A DNA stretch of 64,000 bases from positions 124,001 through 188,000 of the forward strand of contig JALNQF010000014.1 of NCBI GenBank assembly GCA_028456385.1. The letters run 5' to 3'. The translations under genes and the position numbers were made by a program. The stretch is from Ophiosphaerella korrae. Taxonomy: Eukaryota; Ascomycota; Dothideomycetes; Pleosporales; Phaeosphaeriaceae. Of the stretch, positions 11,239 through 21,961 are shown piece after piece. Position 1 is the first letter of the stretch. Each line of letters begins with the position of its first letter. The notes below the pieces were generated by a model that ran no database searches, was not told where the DNA came from, and was given only the letters and a program-made list of their open reading frames with translations.

Positions 11239-13199
11239 TAGCATGACGAGGCGCTCAATGCGACAATTCAGAGTACAGAGGTATATGGATATTTACTACT
11301 ATTTTTGGCTATTAGGAGCCCTAACTTTGCAAACTTTGACTGCCCTCCTTCGCAAGTTTTCTCTTTTTGCACATTTTAAACTTCTGAACCCTGTTATTTG
11401 CATCCTAATCGTATAGCTTCTTCTGAGTGCTAACAACGCGCATGAATTGAGGTATAACCATACTATACATGATAAGCCTAGTGGCCTTCTCGTCAGTAGT
11501 GAATTCCTGGCGATAGACCTCCTCGTTATAGGCCATATTTGCAATCTCCCTGTCATTATCCTGCGCGTACACAACGCCACCCTTTTGGACATGTTGACCT
11601 CTACGGGAATTCCTGCTCTTTTGGTTACGCTGCGCGATCAAGGCATCTAGAGCATGGCTAGTAAGGCGGCTATTAACTAAATCGGTCGAGAGGTCGTACT
11701 TAGTAAACTTTCCGACGTTCTGTCGGTTCTGCTTACGTGTGGGAGTGTCTGGTAGCGAAGCTAAAGAACGCAGTAGGCCTTGAATTGCTTGAGCTTGCTG
11801 CTTTAGTTTAACGTGCGTGTCTAGCAAACTCCAGATGTCTCCGAGTAGAGTCTCTTCGCTAGGAAGCTCATCTTCTTGCGGCTCCTGCTAGCTAAGTGGC
11901 TGAGATATTTTTTCAGTTTCAACGAGCGCTGGATCAACTATAATCTCGTTAAGAACGAGATTAGGGCAGAATGGAACGTAACCGCAACGCTTAAAGCCTG
12001 ATTTGATGTTGGAAGAAGTAAGAGTAAAGCGGCGAATATCTTCAAGGCTTGCGAGGAAGCTAGACTTGTTAAACTCGCTAACGCCGTGGCGCATAGCGTA
12101 GTCATTAGCTTTAGAGTGCCAGTGTTTCCACTACTAAAATATAACAACGTCAAGCGGCTGTAGGAAATAGGTTGAATGCGGAGGCAGGCGGAGAATAATA
12201 ATCTTCTCTCGCTCGCAGTAGGCAACAAACTGGAGTGATAGATGAGACTCGTAACCGTCGAGGATAAGCAGACGGTATTCGCCTTTCTTTATACGTCTAG
12301 TCATAAGATTAAAGTGCTGAATCCACTAGAAAGAGAGCATGTCGTTAACATAGCCAGATTCTGAGACTCCAATTGCAATATTTCCCTCTCTTAGATCTTA
12401 AAACCAGCGTGCCTGAATAACAACTCCCTTTATAACGATAAAGGGCGGGATTGCTTCGCCACTAGCTGAGATAGTCTCTACTACTGTAGTGTGCTCAGAA
12501 TCACTGTGTAAGCCGATGATGTTTGAGAAGGTACTAAGCGGCTGATTGGAAGGAACGATCACCCATTTACCACGGCCAATTCCTACTCGAATTCCTGTCT
12601 CATCCATGTTCCAAATGTCTTCATTTTGGATATTATACTTCTTAACGACGGTCTTAAACTTCGCAAAGAAATCACATACGCTCTCAGTGTTCATTGCCTT
12701 CTGACGCTCAATCTCCATTGATTCCTCTTTCCTCTTCGTAAATTCTGTGTGCCTACTAAGCCAGTTGGTTGCCCACTTCTCCCCCACAGTTATGTCTTGT
12801 CCAGAGGCAGCAAGAATCTCGTTGGCGGCGCCCGCAATACTCTTGTTAGGGAGAGGGACTCCGAGCTCGTACAACGTCGTCAGGTAGCGACAGAGGGCTT
12901 TATCTTGGTCTAGGGAGAGCTTTGTATTCGTACGAGGTCTTGTTGACTTTGAATCTCTGCCTTTGAAGCGTCGATTGATGGCGTCTTTGTCGCAATTGAA
13001 CTGCTTGGCTAGCCATCTAAAGGATGACTTTGGGTGCCGGCGCTTGAACTCTACGGCTTCCTGCACACGTTTCTCACGCTCAAGGTACTCCATTAGGTGC
13101 TTCAATTTCCAAAGAAGGTGAGAATTGGGTGGTGAAGCGATTTAAAAAAAAAATTGTCGCATTGAGCGTACTGTCGCATTGAGCGTGCGCCACCTCGCT
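11239..13199 (-). mobile_element. pogo/Fot1-type DNA transposon with imperfect terminal inverted repeats
   Basis: The element is about 1.96 kb, the usual size of Fot1-like transposons. The left end reads GC..GACGAGGCGCTCAATGCGACAATT (11241-11267). The right end, reverse complemented, reads GCGAGGTGGCGCACGCTCAATGCGACA and then repeats ACGCTCAATGCGACAATT, so the right end carries the subterminal motif twice (13154-13169 and 13172-13186). TA lies outside both ends (11239-11240 and 13198-13199), consistent with pogo target choice. The body is filled by one broken transposase gene. Exact ends are uncertain because the inverted repeats contain small gaps. Confidence 0.7.
11405..13105 (-). pseudogene. 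pogo-type transposase with in-frame stops
   Basis: The frame opens MKHLMEYLEREKRVQEAV, followed by a Psq-like helix-turn-helix (FRWLAKQFNCDKDAINRRFKG). A CENP-B-type DNA-binding domain follows (KALCRYLTTLYELGVPLPNK ... GEKWATNWLSRH), then the DDE core with WNMDETGIRVG (first Asp) and LILDGYESHLS (second Asp) and LPPHSTYFLQPLDVVIF (third Asp). The same frame continues from 13105 to 11405 through nonsense codons after RWF (TAA), after MLSF (TAG), a TAG-TAG pair after DVVIF, and TAG before QEPQED. Nearly all are one C-to-T step from CAA/CAG, as in RIP. The rest is well preserved, so decay is lighter than in the relic at 1-1010. The tail is Gln/Arg-rich (KLKQQAQAIQG). Confidence 0.88.
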
Positions 13200-13726
13200 A
13201 TAAGCTAGTATGCGACTAATGCGATACTAGCCTCGCCCCCAACTCAACAGCGGCGCACCAACTCAACTGCTGCGTATCAATCCACGGCGCGCATCAACTC
13301 AACAACGCCAGCCGGAGAGCTGAGATCTGGACCAACATGACCACAATCAATACGCCAGTCAACCATGAGACTTAAGATAACGGCTCTCCATCACCGAGCC
13401 GCAACGGCGCAGAGCAGCAGATAGAAGACAGCAATCAATCAATTCTACTCGTCACTCAATTCGAACTCAGTGACTCAAATCTCACAACTGAAATCTTACA
13501 TCTTAAATCTAACAGCACTCTACCTTATACATCTAGTTTAGCCTAATTGTCTTATATATGTTATTTACCTTAGTACAAGAAGATGCTCCTCTACTAGTAG
13601 TAGCAAGAGCTTACTACAGACTACGTGTAACATTGTTTTATATTATAAATAAGTATAGATTACATCCTTAACCTTTTAGTAGCCTAATCTATTTAATCCT
13701 AGCAACATTATACTGTCCTGAAGAGG
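13200..13726. other. intergenic, repetitive and AT-rich
   Basis: From 13240 to 13340 there is an irregular repetition of CAACTCAAC-type words; from 13540 the sequence is AT-rich with stop-laden frames. Nothing codes. It separates the transposon from the 3' end of the receptor gene and contains no recognisable gene. Confidence 0.5.
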
Positions 13727-13785
13727 TTAGGTTGCACCTTTCTTACGCAGTAACTTTACAACTGCCTCGCGGCCCTTATATAAAG

Positions 13786-16700
13786 CTACCTAGAGTTACC
13801 GTACTCTCTACCCTGTGCGTTAACATCGGCGCCCTTGTCAAGCAGCAGCTTTACAACTGCCTCGTTGCCTCTAGATGAAGCCGCCTGGAGTGCGTTACCG
13901 TACTTTCCACCCTGTGCGTTGACATCGGCGCCCTTGTCGAGCAGCAGCTTTACAACTGCCTCGTTGCCTTCAGATGAAGCCGCCTGGAGTGCGTTACCGT
14001 AGTATCCACCCTGTGCATTGACATCGGCGCCCTTGTCGAGCAGCAGCTTCACAACTGCCTCGTTGCCTTTAAATGAAGCCGCCTGGAGTGCGTTACCGTA
14101 TAATCCACCCTGTGCGTTGACATCGGCGCCCTTGTCGAGCAGCAGCTTCACAACTGCCTCGTTGCCTTCAGATGAAGCCGCCTGGAGTGCGTTACCGTAC
14201 TTTCCACCCTGTGCGTTAACATCGGCGTCCTTGTCGAGCAGCAGCTTTACAACTGCCTCGTTGCCTTCAGATGAAGCCGCCTGGAGTGCGTTACCGTACT
14301 TTCCACCCTGTGCGTTGACATTAGCGCCCTTGTCGAGCAGCAGCTTTACAACTGCCTCGTTGCCTTTAAATGAAGCCACCTGGAGTGCGTTACCGTAGTA
14401 TCCACCCTGTGCGTTGACATCGGCGCCCTTATCGAGCAGCAGATTAATAATGGCGTCACTTCCCTCCTCCACTGCTACGTGTAGTGGCGTTGTGCCCTGC
14501 TTATCTTCGCCGTCAACAACGACCTCGTGTATACTGAGTAGCAGCTTCACTATCGCCTCGCACCCATTCTTAGAAGCCCACCACAATGGAGTTCGCCCGT
14601 CCGTGTCCTTTGAATTAACTTGGACATTCCCTAAACTCAGCAGATAAGCGAGTACCCTCTCATTTCCAAGCTCCACTGCATATGAGAAGATTCCCCTTCT
14701 TTTGCTGTAGTTGAAACTACGACCAAAAACCTGCGCTACAGGTTCATTTTTAGTCTTTGTTTCATACGGATCGTAAGAGCAGTTCTCTGTGGACTGATGT
14801 GCTTCAAGGCGTTCTATGCATGCTTGAAAAGCCCTCTTGCTTCCTGTTGCCATCGCTGCGAAAAGGGCACAGCCGTAACGCTCATCCTCTTCGAGACACG
14901 GAAAGACGGGCGAATAAATTCTAATGAGGCTTGCCATGTTGAGTTCAGCCAATATATACAGAAAACTAACACGTTCTGTATGCCTGCGCACAGGGTACTT
15001 TTCAATCAGGTTGTCTAACTTAACCCATTGAGGAAGCAAGAAGCTATTAAGAAAATATTTTTGGGAGATGCCACTTTCTTCTGCTATGTCTGCATGATAT
15101 AGCACGTTGTGTACGGCATACTCCAAGAAGGGGAACATCCTTGTAGCTGATTGGCGGAAGCTTGCGGCCTGTTGTGATGGTGTTTTAGGCAGTCCCTCAG
15201 GGATCCCCAGGGAAGTAAAGACATTGGCACCCATATACGTGAGGCAGCATTGCTTTAGCCGCTCATGACTTTGGCCGCGAAGATTGCTTCTAAGTTCAGG
15301 CCAGACATTGCTAAGGCCATCCTTTTTCAACAGAAAGTCTCTTACTGACTCGTGAATGAACTGAACTCTTTGAATTTTCGACGTTGTGATCTCGGCGAGG
15401 CCTTTGGATGAATTTAGTACGAATCGGTTGACCACGTCTTGGGTAACCTCGTCAAGGTCCCACTTCAATGCTGCCTCAGGTTCAGTTCCAGAAAGAATAG
15501 CAAAGTACAGCTGTCCTGGGCTTAAAGGCTGCTTTGCAAAGAGTACCCACTGGATGCACAGCATTAACTTATCTTTGTTGTGCGAGTCTCGTACTAAAAT
15601 ATCGCGAAACAGCTTGTGCAAATCGTTAGGGATATCCATTACTTTCTTCTGAAGCGCATGAATCTGACCACGGTCGTACTCTTGGTTTAAGATGCCTGTA
15701 ACGAGAACAACCCACATAAACACCCCAGAGGCCTTTTCCCGAAGCTCATTTCGGATATGCTGAGCAATCTTGCTCTTTCCGATCTTCAACTCGGTCTCTA
15801 GATAGTTAGTGATATCCTGTGCATGCCCTTCTTGTCCTTCTAGCAGTAGATTGAGTCCTCTTTCGAGTGTTATATGTGGGTAGTGCCTACTTGAAAAACA
15901 AACTTGAAAGTAGATACCATTCGACACAACCAGTTCGCTGATATGTTCGAAGAACCGTATCATGTCTCGAATTGGCTCTTCTTCACACTCGTCCAGAGCG
16001 TCAATGAAGCAGACTAGAGGGGACTCGCCCAAGCCCCTCACAGCTTGCTCTATAAGCATCTTCAGCGATTCAATCTCCCACCTGATATCTGTGCTAAAGC
16101 TTAGCGTTGAGAGGCCGAGCAAGTCAAAGACGCTCTGAAGTGCTGGAATTCGTTCGAGGAGTTGTAGTAGCAACGACCGATAGGCCCCAATTGTAGACTT
16201 CTCCATATCTTCGCCACGCGCGTTGAAGAAGAAGGCGATCACAGTCCTGTCACTCATCTTCTCACGCGCCTTAATCAGAGCGAACTTCATTAGTGTTGAC
16301 TTGCCCGCTCCAGGTTTTCCCTTGATCCACAGGAATCCGTAATGCTCGCCCAGCTTAGTCGGATCAAGCCAGTTGAGGTAATCAGGATTCTTTAACAGCC
16401 ATTTGCATGTCTTGGCATGGGCGTTCCTGATAGTCATCCGGCGCGCATCGATCTGGTCAAATCTTAAGGAATCTAGCAGTTTCTGCCTTTGCTCGCTATT
16501 TAGTAATAGTTGGCTTGAATTTTGCTGGTGAACAAGGACTGGACTTATAATGTTAGAGTGTGTTGGTATTCTTGCAGGCTGAAGCTACGTACGCGGGATA
16601 GCTTGTCGTCTATACTGATGAGCAGGGCACCAGCTAGGTAGGTTTGATGGAGGGCTTACTCTATCATATTGTCTGGGTCACTTATAACGTTAGTTTTCCT

Positions 16701-17772
16701 GCGCTTGACAAGAGTGTTTGTAAGAGCTTGAGAGCCACGCTCTGCTAAAGTATCAGCATTGACGCACCACCAATCCAAGACAACTCCTGTACTAACTGCT
16801 TGTGCTCGACATAAATTCTTCCGCTAAGTTCGTCCTGATCACTTCGGTTTTTGGGATTACCGACAGCAGCTCCTTCGCCCATGCTGCCGCCGTTCCCGCT
16901 GCGTATGCCTGCCACCTTTTATTCTTGTGCGAGTCGGCATAGTCACATATGCCGCGGATGACGAGACACGGGAAGCTGTTCATCAGGCCTGCCGCTTCCA
17001 TCTCGAAGCAGAGCACGCCGCCAAGCTCAACGCTGACCTTATCGCGTTCGGTAGCATTTCGCATCACCTGGTTCCCCGATGCTATAGTCCCATAGTGTAC
17101 CACCAGTTCCTTTCCACTCTTGCGCGGCTCCCGAGTCTCTTGCCTGTTAGCGCTGCACTGCTCGCACGTCTGCCCGTCTTCATGGTCGTATGAGGCCTCG
17201 AAGAGAATATCGGGCCCTGTCTTATTGCGCCGAAAGATGGGAATGGTGGCGAGCTTAGACATGTGTGTGGACAACCTGCTCTTGCGTCGCAGCTCATTTG
17301 CTCGCACTTTATTTACTGCAGCGAGCAGTATCTGCGGTGGAGAATTTAGCGACGCCGTCCGCTCGAACCTGCTAGGCGTCGACTTCCCTATGTCGTACTG
17401 CACCACCCCGCCAAAGATCTTGTCCGGGTGGCTGACCACTACGTCCCCGAGCCGGATGTCCACCTCTGCACTGGGGACGCCGTCGCCGATGCCCACCATC
17501 AGTCCGAACCGGAGCCCCTTGAACGTCGCCCGCATCTGTGACGCTACGGCCGCCGCCGGGTTATTGCCGATACGGCCGGCTGGCAAGCACACGATCACAG
17601 CGTTGTGTCCGCCGATCGACCCCAGGGCGTACAGGTTCTCGTCTGTGTCGTCAGGATCGCGCTCCAGGTCGGCGTGCTCTTCGTCGAGCATCTCCTGCGC
17701 GGCTGCCAGCTCGACCGGGAGCGCGCATACCCATCCTACGGTATAGTCTTCACGGCGCAGCTGGCGTGGCAT
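13786..17772 (-). CDS. NOD-like receptor: PNP-NACHT-ankyrin
   Basis: I join three exons, 17772-16797, 16744-16660 and 16570-13786, giving about 1281 aa. Intron 1 (52 bp) has GTTAGT, a CTGAT branch and TTTAG. Intron 2 (89 bp) has GTAAGC and an AAG acceptor and is less sure. Residues 1-325 are a purine-nucleoside-phosphorylase/UDP-phosphorylase-like domain (GLMVGIGDGVPS, CFEMEAAGLMNSFPCLVIRG, ICDYADSHKNKRWQAYAAG), a known N-terminal module of fungal NLRs. Then comes the usual pre-NACHT segment (QKLLDSLRFDQIDARR) and NACHT with Walker A GKPGAGKST (residues 438-446) and Walker B LVCFIDALDECEE. A winged-helix-type region (FIHESVRDFLL) and ankyrin repeats from about 1000 to the end follow. Six units are near-identical; a seventh breaks off after NAQGREYGNS. 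Fungal NLRs mediate non-self recognition and regulated cell death; the ligand is unknown. Separate genes for PNP and NACHT-ANK is the alternative model, but the exon phases favour one. Confidence 0.85.
13828..14421 (-). repeat. six tandem 99-bp ankyrin units
   Basis: Six units of exactly 33 codons follow the pattern xVNAQGGxYGNALQxAS, then xxGNEAVVKLLLDKxA. Differences are almost confined to the residue before YGN (Y/K/L) and the pair after AS (FK/SE/SR), with single outliers (V for A after ALQ, D for N, D for G). Nucleotide identity between units is very high. This is the pattern of recently amplified or gene-converted repeats with variable surface positions seen in fungal NLR genes. Confidence 0.95.
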
Positions 17773-18960
17773 GTGTAGCCGTTCAGAAGAGAGAAAGAAG
17801 GTTTATAGAAAGGTATGAAGTAGGAGAAGTGAGTAGTGTTTGGCAGCCTAGTAAATGTTGTCTGACATTACTGCCGCCCAGCCTTGTGGCCCGCACCGCA
17901 GCCGCCTGGTTGTTGACGGGCGCTGCAGCGCGTCGCGCAGCGCGTCGGAAGGCTGACCTCGCCCAAGCGACGCGAGTGGGGCATTCATTGATTGCACGCA
18001 CAATGCAAGCTAGGGTACAGGGGCAGTTCGCGAGATTAGGCAGGTAGCGCTCATAGAAGCAGACGATCAAAGGTTGCCAGTGCTTTGCGAGGTTCTAGTG
18101 CACATTACTTAGCGATATGGAATCAGATTACGACAAGGCCAAGGATGTAATCTATGCTTATTCACGATGTGAAACTGTGTTATCCATGGTTTGTGGGCTC
18201 TTGCCACCACTAGCAAGGAGGGTGGTCGACCCGCTCCAGCCAGAGGGTTGTCTGCTCAGGCTGTAATAGAGGGTATCTTCTCATACCGTGGTAAATCACG
18301 TGCTTAAGACGATTAGGCTAAACCAGATACGTAAGGTGCTGAGGCTTTCGTACTGTAATACTGGCATAGGTAATTTACATCGCCTTATAGCATAGTGCGT
18401 ATCCAATCTAACCAGATATAGAAGTTGCTTTGAACACAGGTACCAACCAGGGTGGCGAGACCGCATGAATCGTCGCGCCACGCCAACCATAAGGCTGATG
18501 TTAGCCCAACTTCATCAGAACCGGTTTCTAGGAGTTAGGAACCATCTTTAGCATGGAATTTGGCTTAGCAAAAGCTTTATCGTGAGTGTATATAGAAAGG
18601 ACTAGTTTGGCCATGAAAAGAAGGCTCATCACGCCCAAGGTTAAAAAGTGTCAATGCGATTGTAATTTTCAGATCAAACAGGGTGTAGAATATTACGAGA
18701 AGGTATAGAAATTATTCTGGTATGGGTACCACGAATATTAGCTTTTTAAGGAAGGCTATTATCTCCTAAAGTTGAAGTACCCATACTTTGTCTCATAACA
18801 CCGTGCGTCCCGCGACCCGAACTTCACATTGTTTGGCGGGGCTTCTGCTAGCGCAGAAGTATGCACCTTCTGCATCGGCATAGTTTCTGTGCCTATCTAG
18901 CCCGTCTTATCTCTCCCGGGCCGCCCTGCAGAGCCGCAAGCTAACCCAGCTCATGCTTGA
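17773..18960. other. 5' region of the receptor gene and intergenic DNA
   Basis: The first 300 bp upstream of the PNP-NACHT-ANK start are presumably its promoter; a GC-rich block (about 17905-17965, rich in GCGC/CGCG) lies within it. No gene is recognised. Long frames on the plus strand over 17120-18047 are mostly the antisense of the PNP domain. Confidence 0.4.
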
Positions 18961-18969
18961 TCATTTTGT

Positions 18970-19530
18970 AGGGTCTCCAAAAAGGATACCCCGAAGAGAG
19001 GGGTCAGGTTCTTCTGTAGACTGATACAGCGCTGCATTGCTGGCGTTCTCCTTAGGGGATATTGTAAATTCGTGGATTCGAGTAGGACCAGCTTGCCCGC
19101 CGGGGCAAGTGCATTGACGAAAGCTTTCACTGAACTAGCTTCACTCCCATCGCCTGTGCTCCCCTTTCAACTTTTCGCCTTGAATGTTTTCAAGATCCGC
19201 TACTGATACTGCAAGAATATCACGGCCTTCTGGTGGGAGGTTATTCTAGAAGCATACCTTACAGCCACCTGTCGTTATATCACTAGTAACAGTGGGGATA
19301 TAGAGATCGCCAAAAACCTCCCTAAAGAGTGTAGTAGCTTGTATAGACTGCGCGAAGTCCCTCTAATATGTGGAATCAGCCTACAGAGTCGTACAATTTG
19401 GATCGTAATGTTTGGTAGGTACTGCTACGTCGCTGAAGTCAAACCCTGCAAGACCGTTCAACCACCTTGGCAACAAAAACGAAAGAAACGTCGGTAATCT
19501 ATCATGTCCTGCTGTTGATCCATTACAACC
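18970..19530 (-). pseudogene. unidentified protein-coding relic
   Basis: One minus-strand frame from about 19495 to 19130 reads like a real protein (FLLPRWLNGLAGFDFSDV, KHYDPNCTTL, SIQATTLFREVFGDLYIPTV, then NNLPPEGRDILAVSVADLEN). It is interrupted by TAG codons at places where Gln, Arg or Trp would fit. After a frame change the likely C-terminus continues as RIHEFTISPKENASNAALYQ and ends DPTK-stop near 18970. I do not recognise the family. The in-frame TAGs resemble RIP damage. It could alternatively be a gene with many tiny introns, which the splice signals do not support. Confidence 0.4.
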
Positions 19531-19943
19531 TCTAATCTACTGAGTAAATCCTCGAGTATATCTTGAAAACGGATTTATTCCTCGTTTTCTTTTTCGATTT
19601 TTTTTTACTTCTCGTTTTCTTATAGTTCTTCAAGCCGAGGTTTCCTTCATGTTGGAGAATAAAGATCGCTGCCTCTCTTCCCGAGTATTCGGCGGACGGG
19701 GTATATAGAGCCACCAAGTCATTCGAGATGAAATCATCCTTGAAAGGAGCATTCTCTTTTCCCCTCATGCACTCCCAAACAAGTTAGAACAACACACTTA
19801 GTCCGTCGACTAGCTAGGCGCGTTTTTCAGTCCTTGTGAGGTAAAATTCACGCAAGATATACTTTAGAAGGTGCAACCACTAGGTTGATTGAAAGAGACC
19901 GAATAGTAGATAAACAGCTAACTAAGGAGAGGAGGAGAGTGGC

Positions 19944-20046
19944 TATATATGCTAGGTTACTGCCTAGGTAGCTGCGTAAGGCTAGCCTTATTAGGGTATT
20001 TAGGTAAATTACCTCTTAGGTAGATTCCCTAGCTGGCTAAAGGAAG
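19944..20046. repeat. ~100-bp dispersed repeat, copy 1
   Basis: Similar to 21869-21960 in the same orientation. Shared blocks include TATATA, CTAGG, GCCTA, TTAGGTRAATTACC and GTAGATTCCCTAGCT followed by a purine-rich AAGGRAG end. Differences are largely transitions plus short gaps. The two copies bracket the family relic at 20400-21700. Confidence 0.65.
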
Positions 20047-20399
20047 TTAAAAGGAGAGTACTTAATCAAGTTTGGTAATTCCTTTATGCCCACTTACACT
20101 CCTGTTGTAGAAGATGACATAATTTTCGGACAACAACTCAACTCAATTAAAGAGCTTTTCCTTGTCCCGCTCAGCCAAGAGGGATGTTGTGATAGAAAAT
20201 GGAAGCGTGAAGAACGATCTTTGTGGGAATGAGAAGTTGATTAGACTACTAGCTAAGTGTAAATCTATGTACGATCAGATCTATATACTCGAGGATCGGT
20301 GAGACTGATGATCTGGTGCCTGATTACCTTAGCATGCCATTTCAGGATTGCGTGATCCTCTTCCGGGCACTGTTTTCCGCAACAGATGTCTATTTGCTG

Positions 20400-21700
20400 G
20401 AATCAAATTTCTTAGAGCGCCTGCGAATTTTAGAGCAGAAATCGCGAACGTTTCCAGTGATAGTATTTGCCCCTGCCTTGTTTACAGTCGCGCAGCACCC
20501 GATAATATGTCGCGCCGTATCCAGATGCTCAAATTGAATGTTTTTAACACGATCGTCGATGTTCTAGTCAACCCCTGGATCTGCATAGGATATACGGGAA
20601 CCGTCATCTAGCGCTAATAGGTGCCATAAGATGAACCCGTTGACAGGATCTAACTTTGTAGCATATAACATCTTTGACCACCCTTTGAGTATAAGTCGAT
20701 TTTTGAAAAGATACTGCGTGCTTTGTATTGATAGTGTAGGCTGCGAGCCCAAAAGCTATTTCAAGGCCAGGTCTTGATTGTGGCCTCGTTGGGATGGGGA
20801 AACCGTAGGCGATAGGCATCTTCTCGAACAATTTCCTCCAACATTGGCTCGAGCCGAGGTCACCTGTTCCATCCGATTCAAATGACAAGGGTTCCTTTTC
20901 CTTGAATTCAAATTGAAACCCAGTTCCGACAATGCGGTGTGCCTGTGCCTGGTCTGTACGCGACAGTACAGGCTCAAAAGCACGAATGCATGACCCAAAA
21001 TCAGATTTGAGGGCACACCCAAGCCATCCGAATTGCTCAGCAATTTCGGCAAGATGGAACGCAGTTCCTCTGACTTCCAGATATAAGTTCCCGGTCGTGT
21101 ACGCGCGCTTTTATTGTCGAGCCTCCTCGTAGTGTATCTATTACGCGGTTAGTCAGGGTATCCCATGTCCTTTGAAACAGAATTTCTTACCCTCACAAGG
21201 TTCACTTGAATTGGTGGACAACCTTTTCAAAATATCTAGGATTTCGGGTTACTAGAGCTTTGACGAGTCATGGGAAGTTCAGCTTCGCTTTTCCACCCCA
21301 TATCTTGCTCACTTCGTGGTCCGCTCACTGGTTCATCGTCGTTATCGACAGCAATCTTCGCCTCGGATTTACCATCGGTATCGGGCTGTTTCATCCCGAG
21401 ACGTTTGATAATCTTTCTAAGCGTGAGATGTTAGTAACTTGCCATTTCGAAAAGGAAGGATCTCTTACTTCAACGCAATCGGGCCATGAGCAATGCACAT
21501 CAATTGCCCATATCTCTTTTCATCGCACTCGTAACCTCACCGAATAACAAATTCTTTTAGCATTTCAGGCAAGATATTTACCAGTATTTCGTTGCGACAC
21601 ATATCTGTCTCTCCTAACGTATCTGAGATCACTTTTACGGACCATTCGACAAAGGTCTTCGTAGCTTTCTGGTCGTTCAGGCAACTTGCCTCAGATTCAT
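20400..21700 (-). pseudogene. relic of a large fungal protein family of unknown function
   Basis: The N-terminal segment at about 21690-21560 reads FVEWSVKVISDTLGETDMCR and EILVNILPEMLKEFVIR. The middle (about 21100-20750) reads YLEVRGTAFHLAEIAEQFGW and CWRKLFEKMPIAYGFPIPTR followed by GLEIAFGL. The later part (about 20720-20480) reads LILKGWSKMLYATKL, WHLLALDDGSRISYADPG and DTARHIIGCCA. These are successive hallmarks of one family that also forms the C-terminal part of the gene at 49466-55259 (there SGYPILRRIHPRTGIEM, WHLITSKDPKERISYFD, RMRHIVGWCAN). Frames change near 20750 and stops interrupt it, for example TAG after DPGVD at 20564. The region corresponding to the usual C-terminal third is missing. 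No Hsp70 part is visible upstream here. Confidence 0.75.
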
Positions 21701-21868
21701 ACTATAATTGTGAGGAGATTTGGTTGTAATAGGGGCTAGTGGTTTCGAGTTCATCGTGCTAGCAACTTTTGCTAGGGCTTGGTGGTTAGGGGATGCTCCG
21801 TAATGCAGTTGCGAGAAGTAGCAAAAGTGTACAGTACGAGGAATGGGGAAGACGGAGAAGAGGAGTTT

Positions 21869-21960
21869 TATATACTAGGCTTCCGCCTAATAAGGGTAGC
21901 CCCCAATAGGCTAGTTAGGTGAATTACCCTTAAGTAGATTCCCTAGCTAGCCGAAGGGAG
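21869..21960. repeat. ~100-bp dispersed repeat, copy 2
   Basis: Direct copy of 19944-20046, sharing the words TTAGGTGAATTACC and GTAGATTCCCTAGCT. It lies between the family relic and the 3' end of the patatin-NB-ARC relic. Confidence 0.65.
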
Positions 21961-21961
21961 C

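Noticed and set aside
14018..14398. Long plus-strand open frame with repeated ALTSAPLSSSSFTTASLP
   Set aside because: It is the exact antisense of the ankyrin repeat array; the repetition comes from the 99-bp units.
13828..14421. Regular 99-bp repeats as a possible CRISPR or satellite array
   Set aside because: They are in-frame ankyrin codons of a long coding sequence, without spacers, in a eukaryotic context.
16792..17772. PNP domain as a stand-alone nucleoside phosphorylase gene
   Set aside because: The frame closes soon after the domain, but a 52-bp and an 89-bp intron with matching phases join it to the pre-NACHT motif. PNP-NACHT is a known fungal architecture.
17120..18047. Plus-strand open frames of 169-208 codons
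   Set aside because: Antisense of the PNP domain and its promoter; Ser/Arg-rich composition and no domain.
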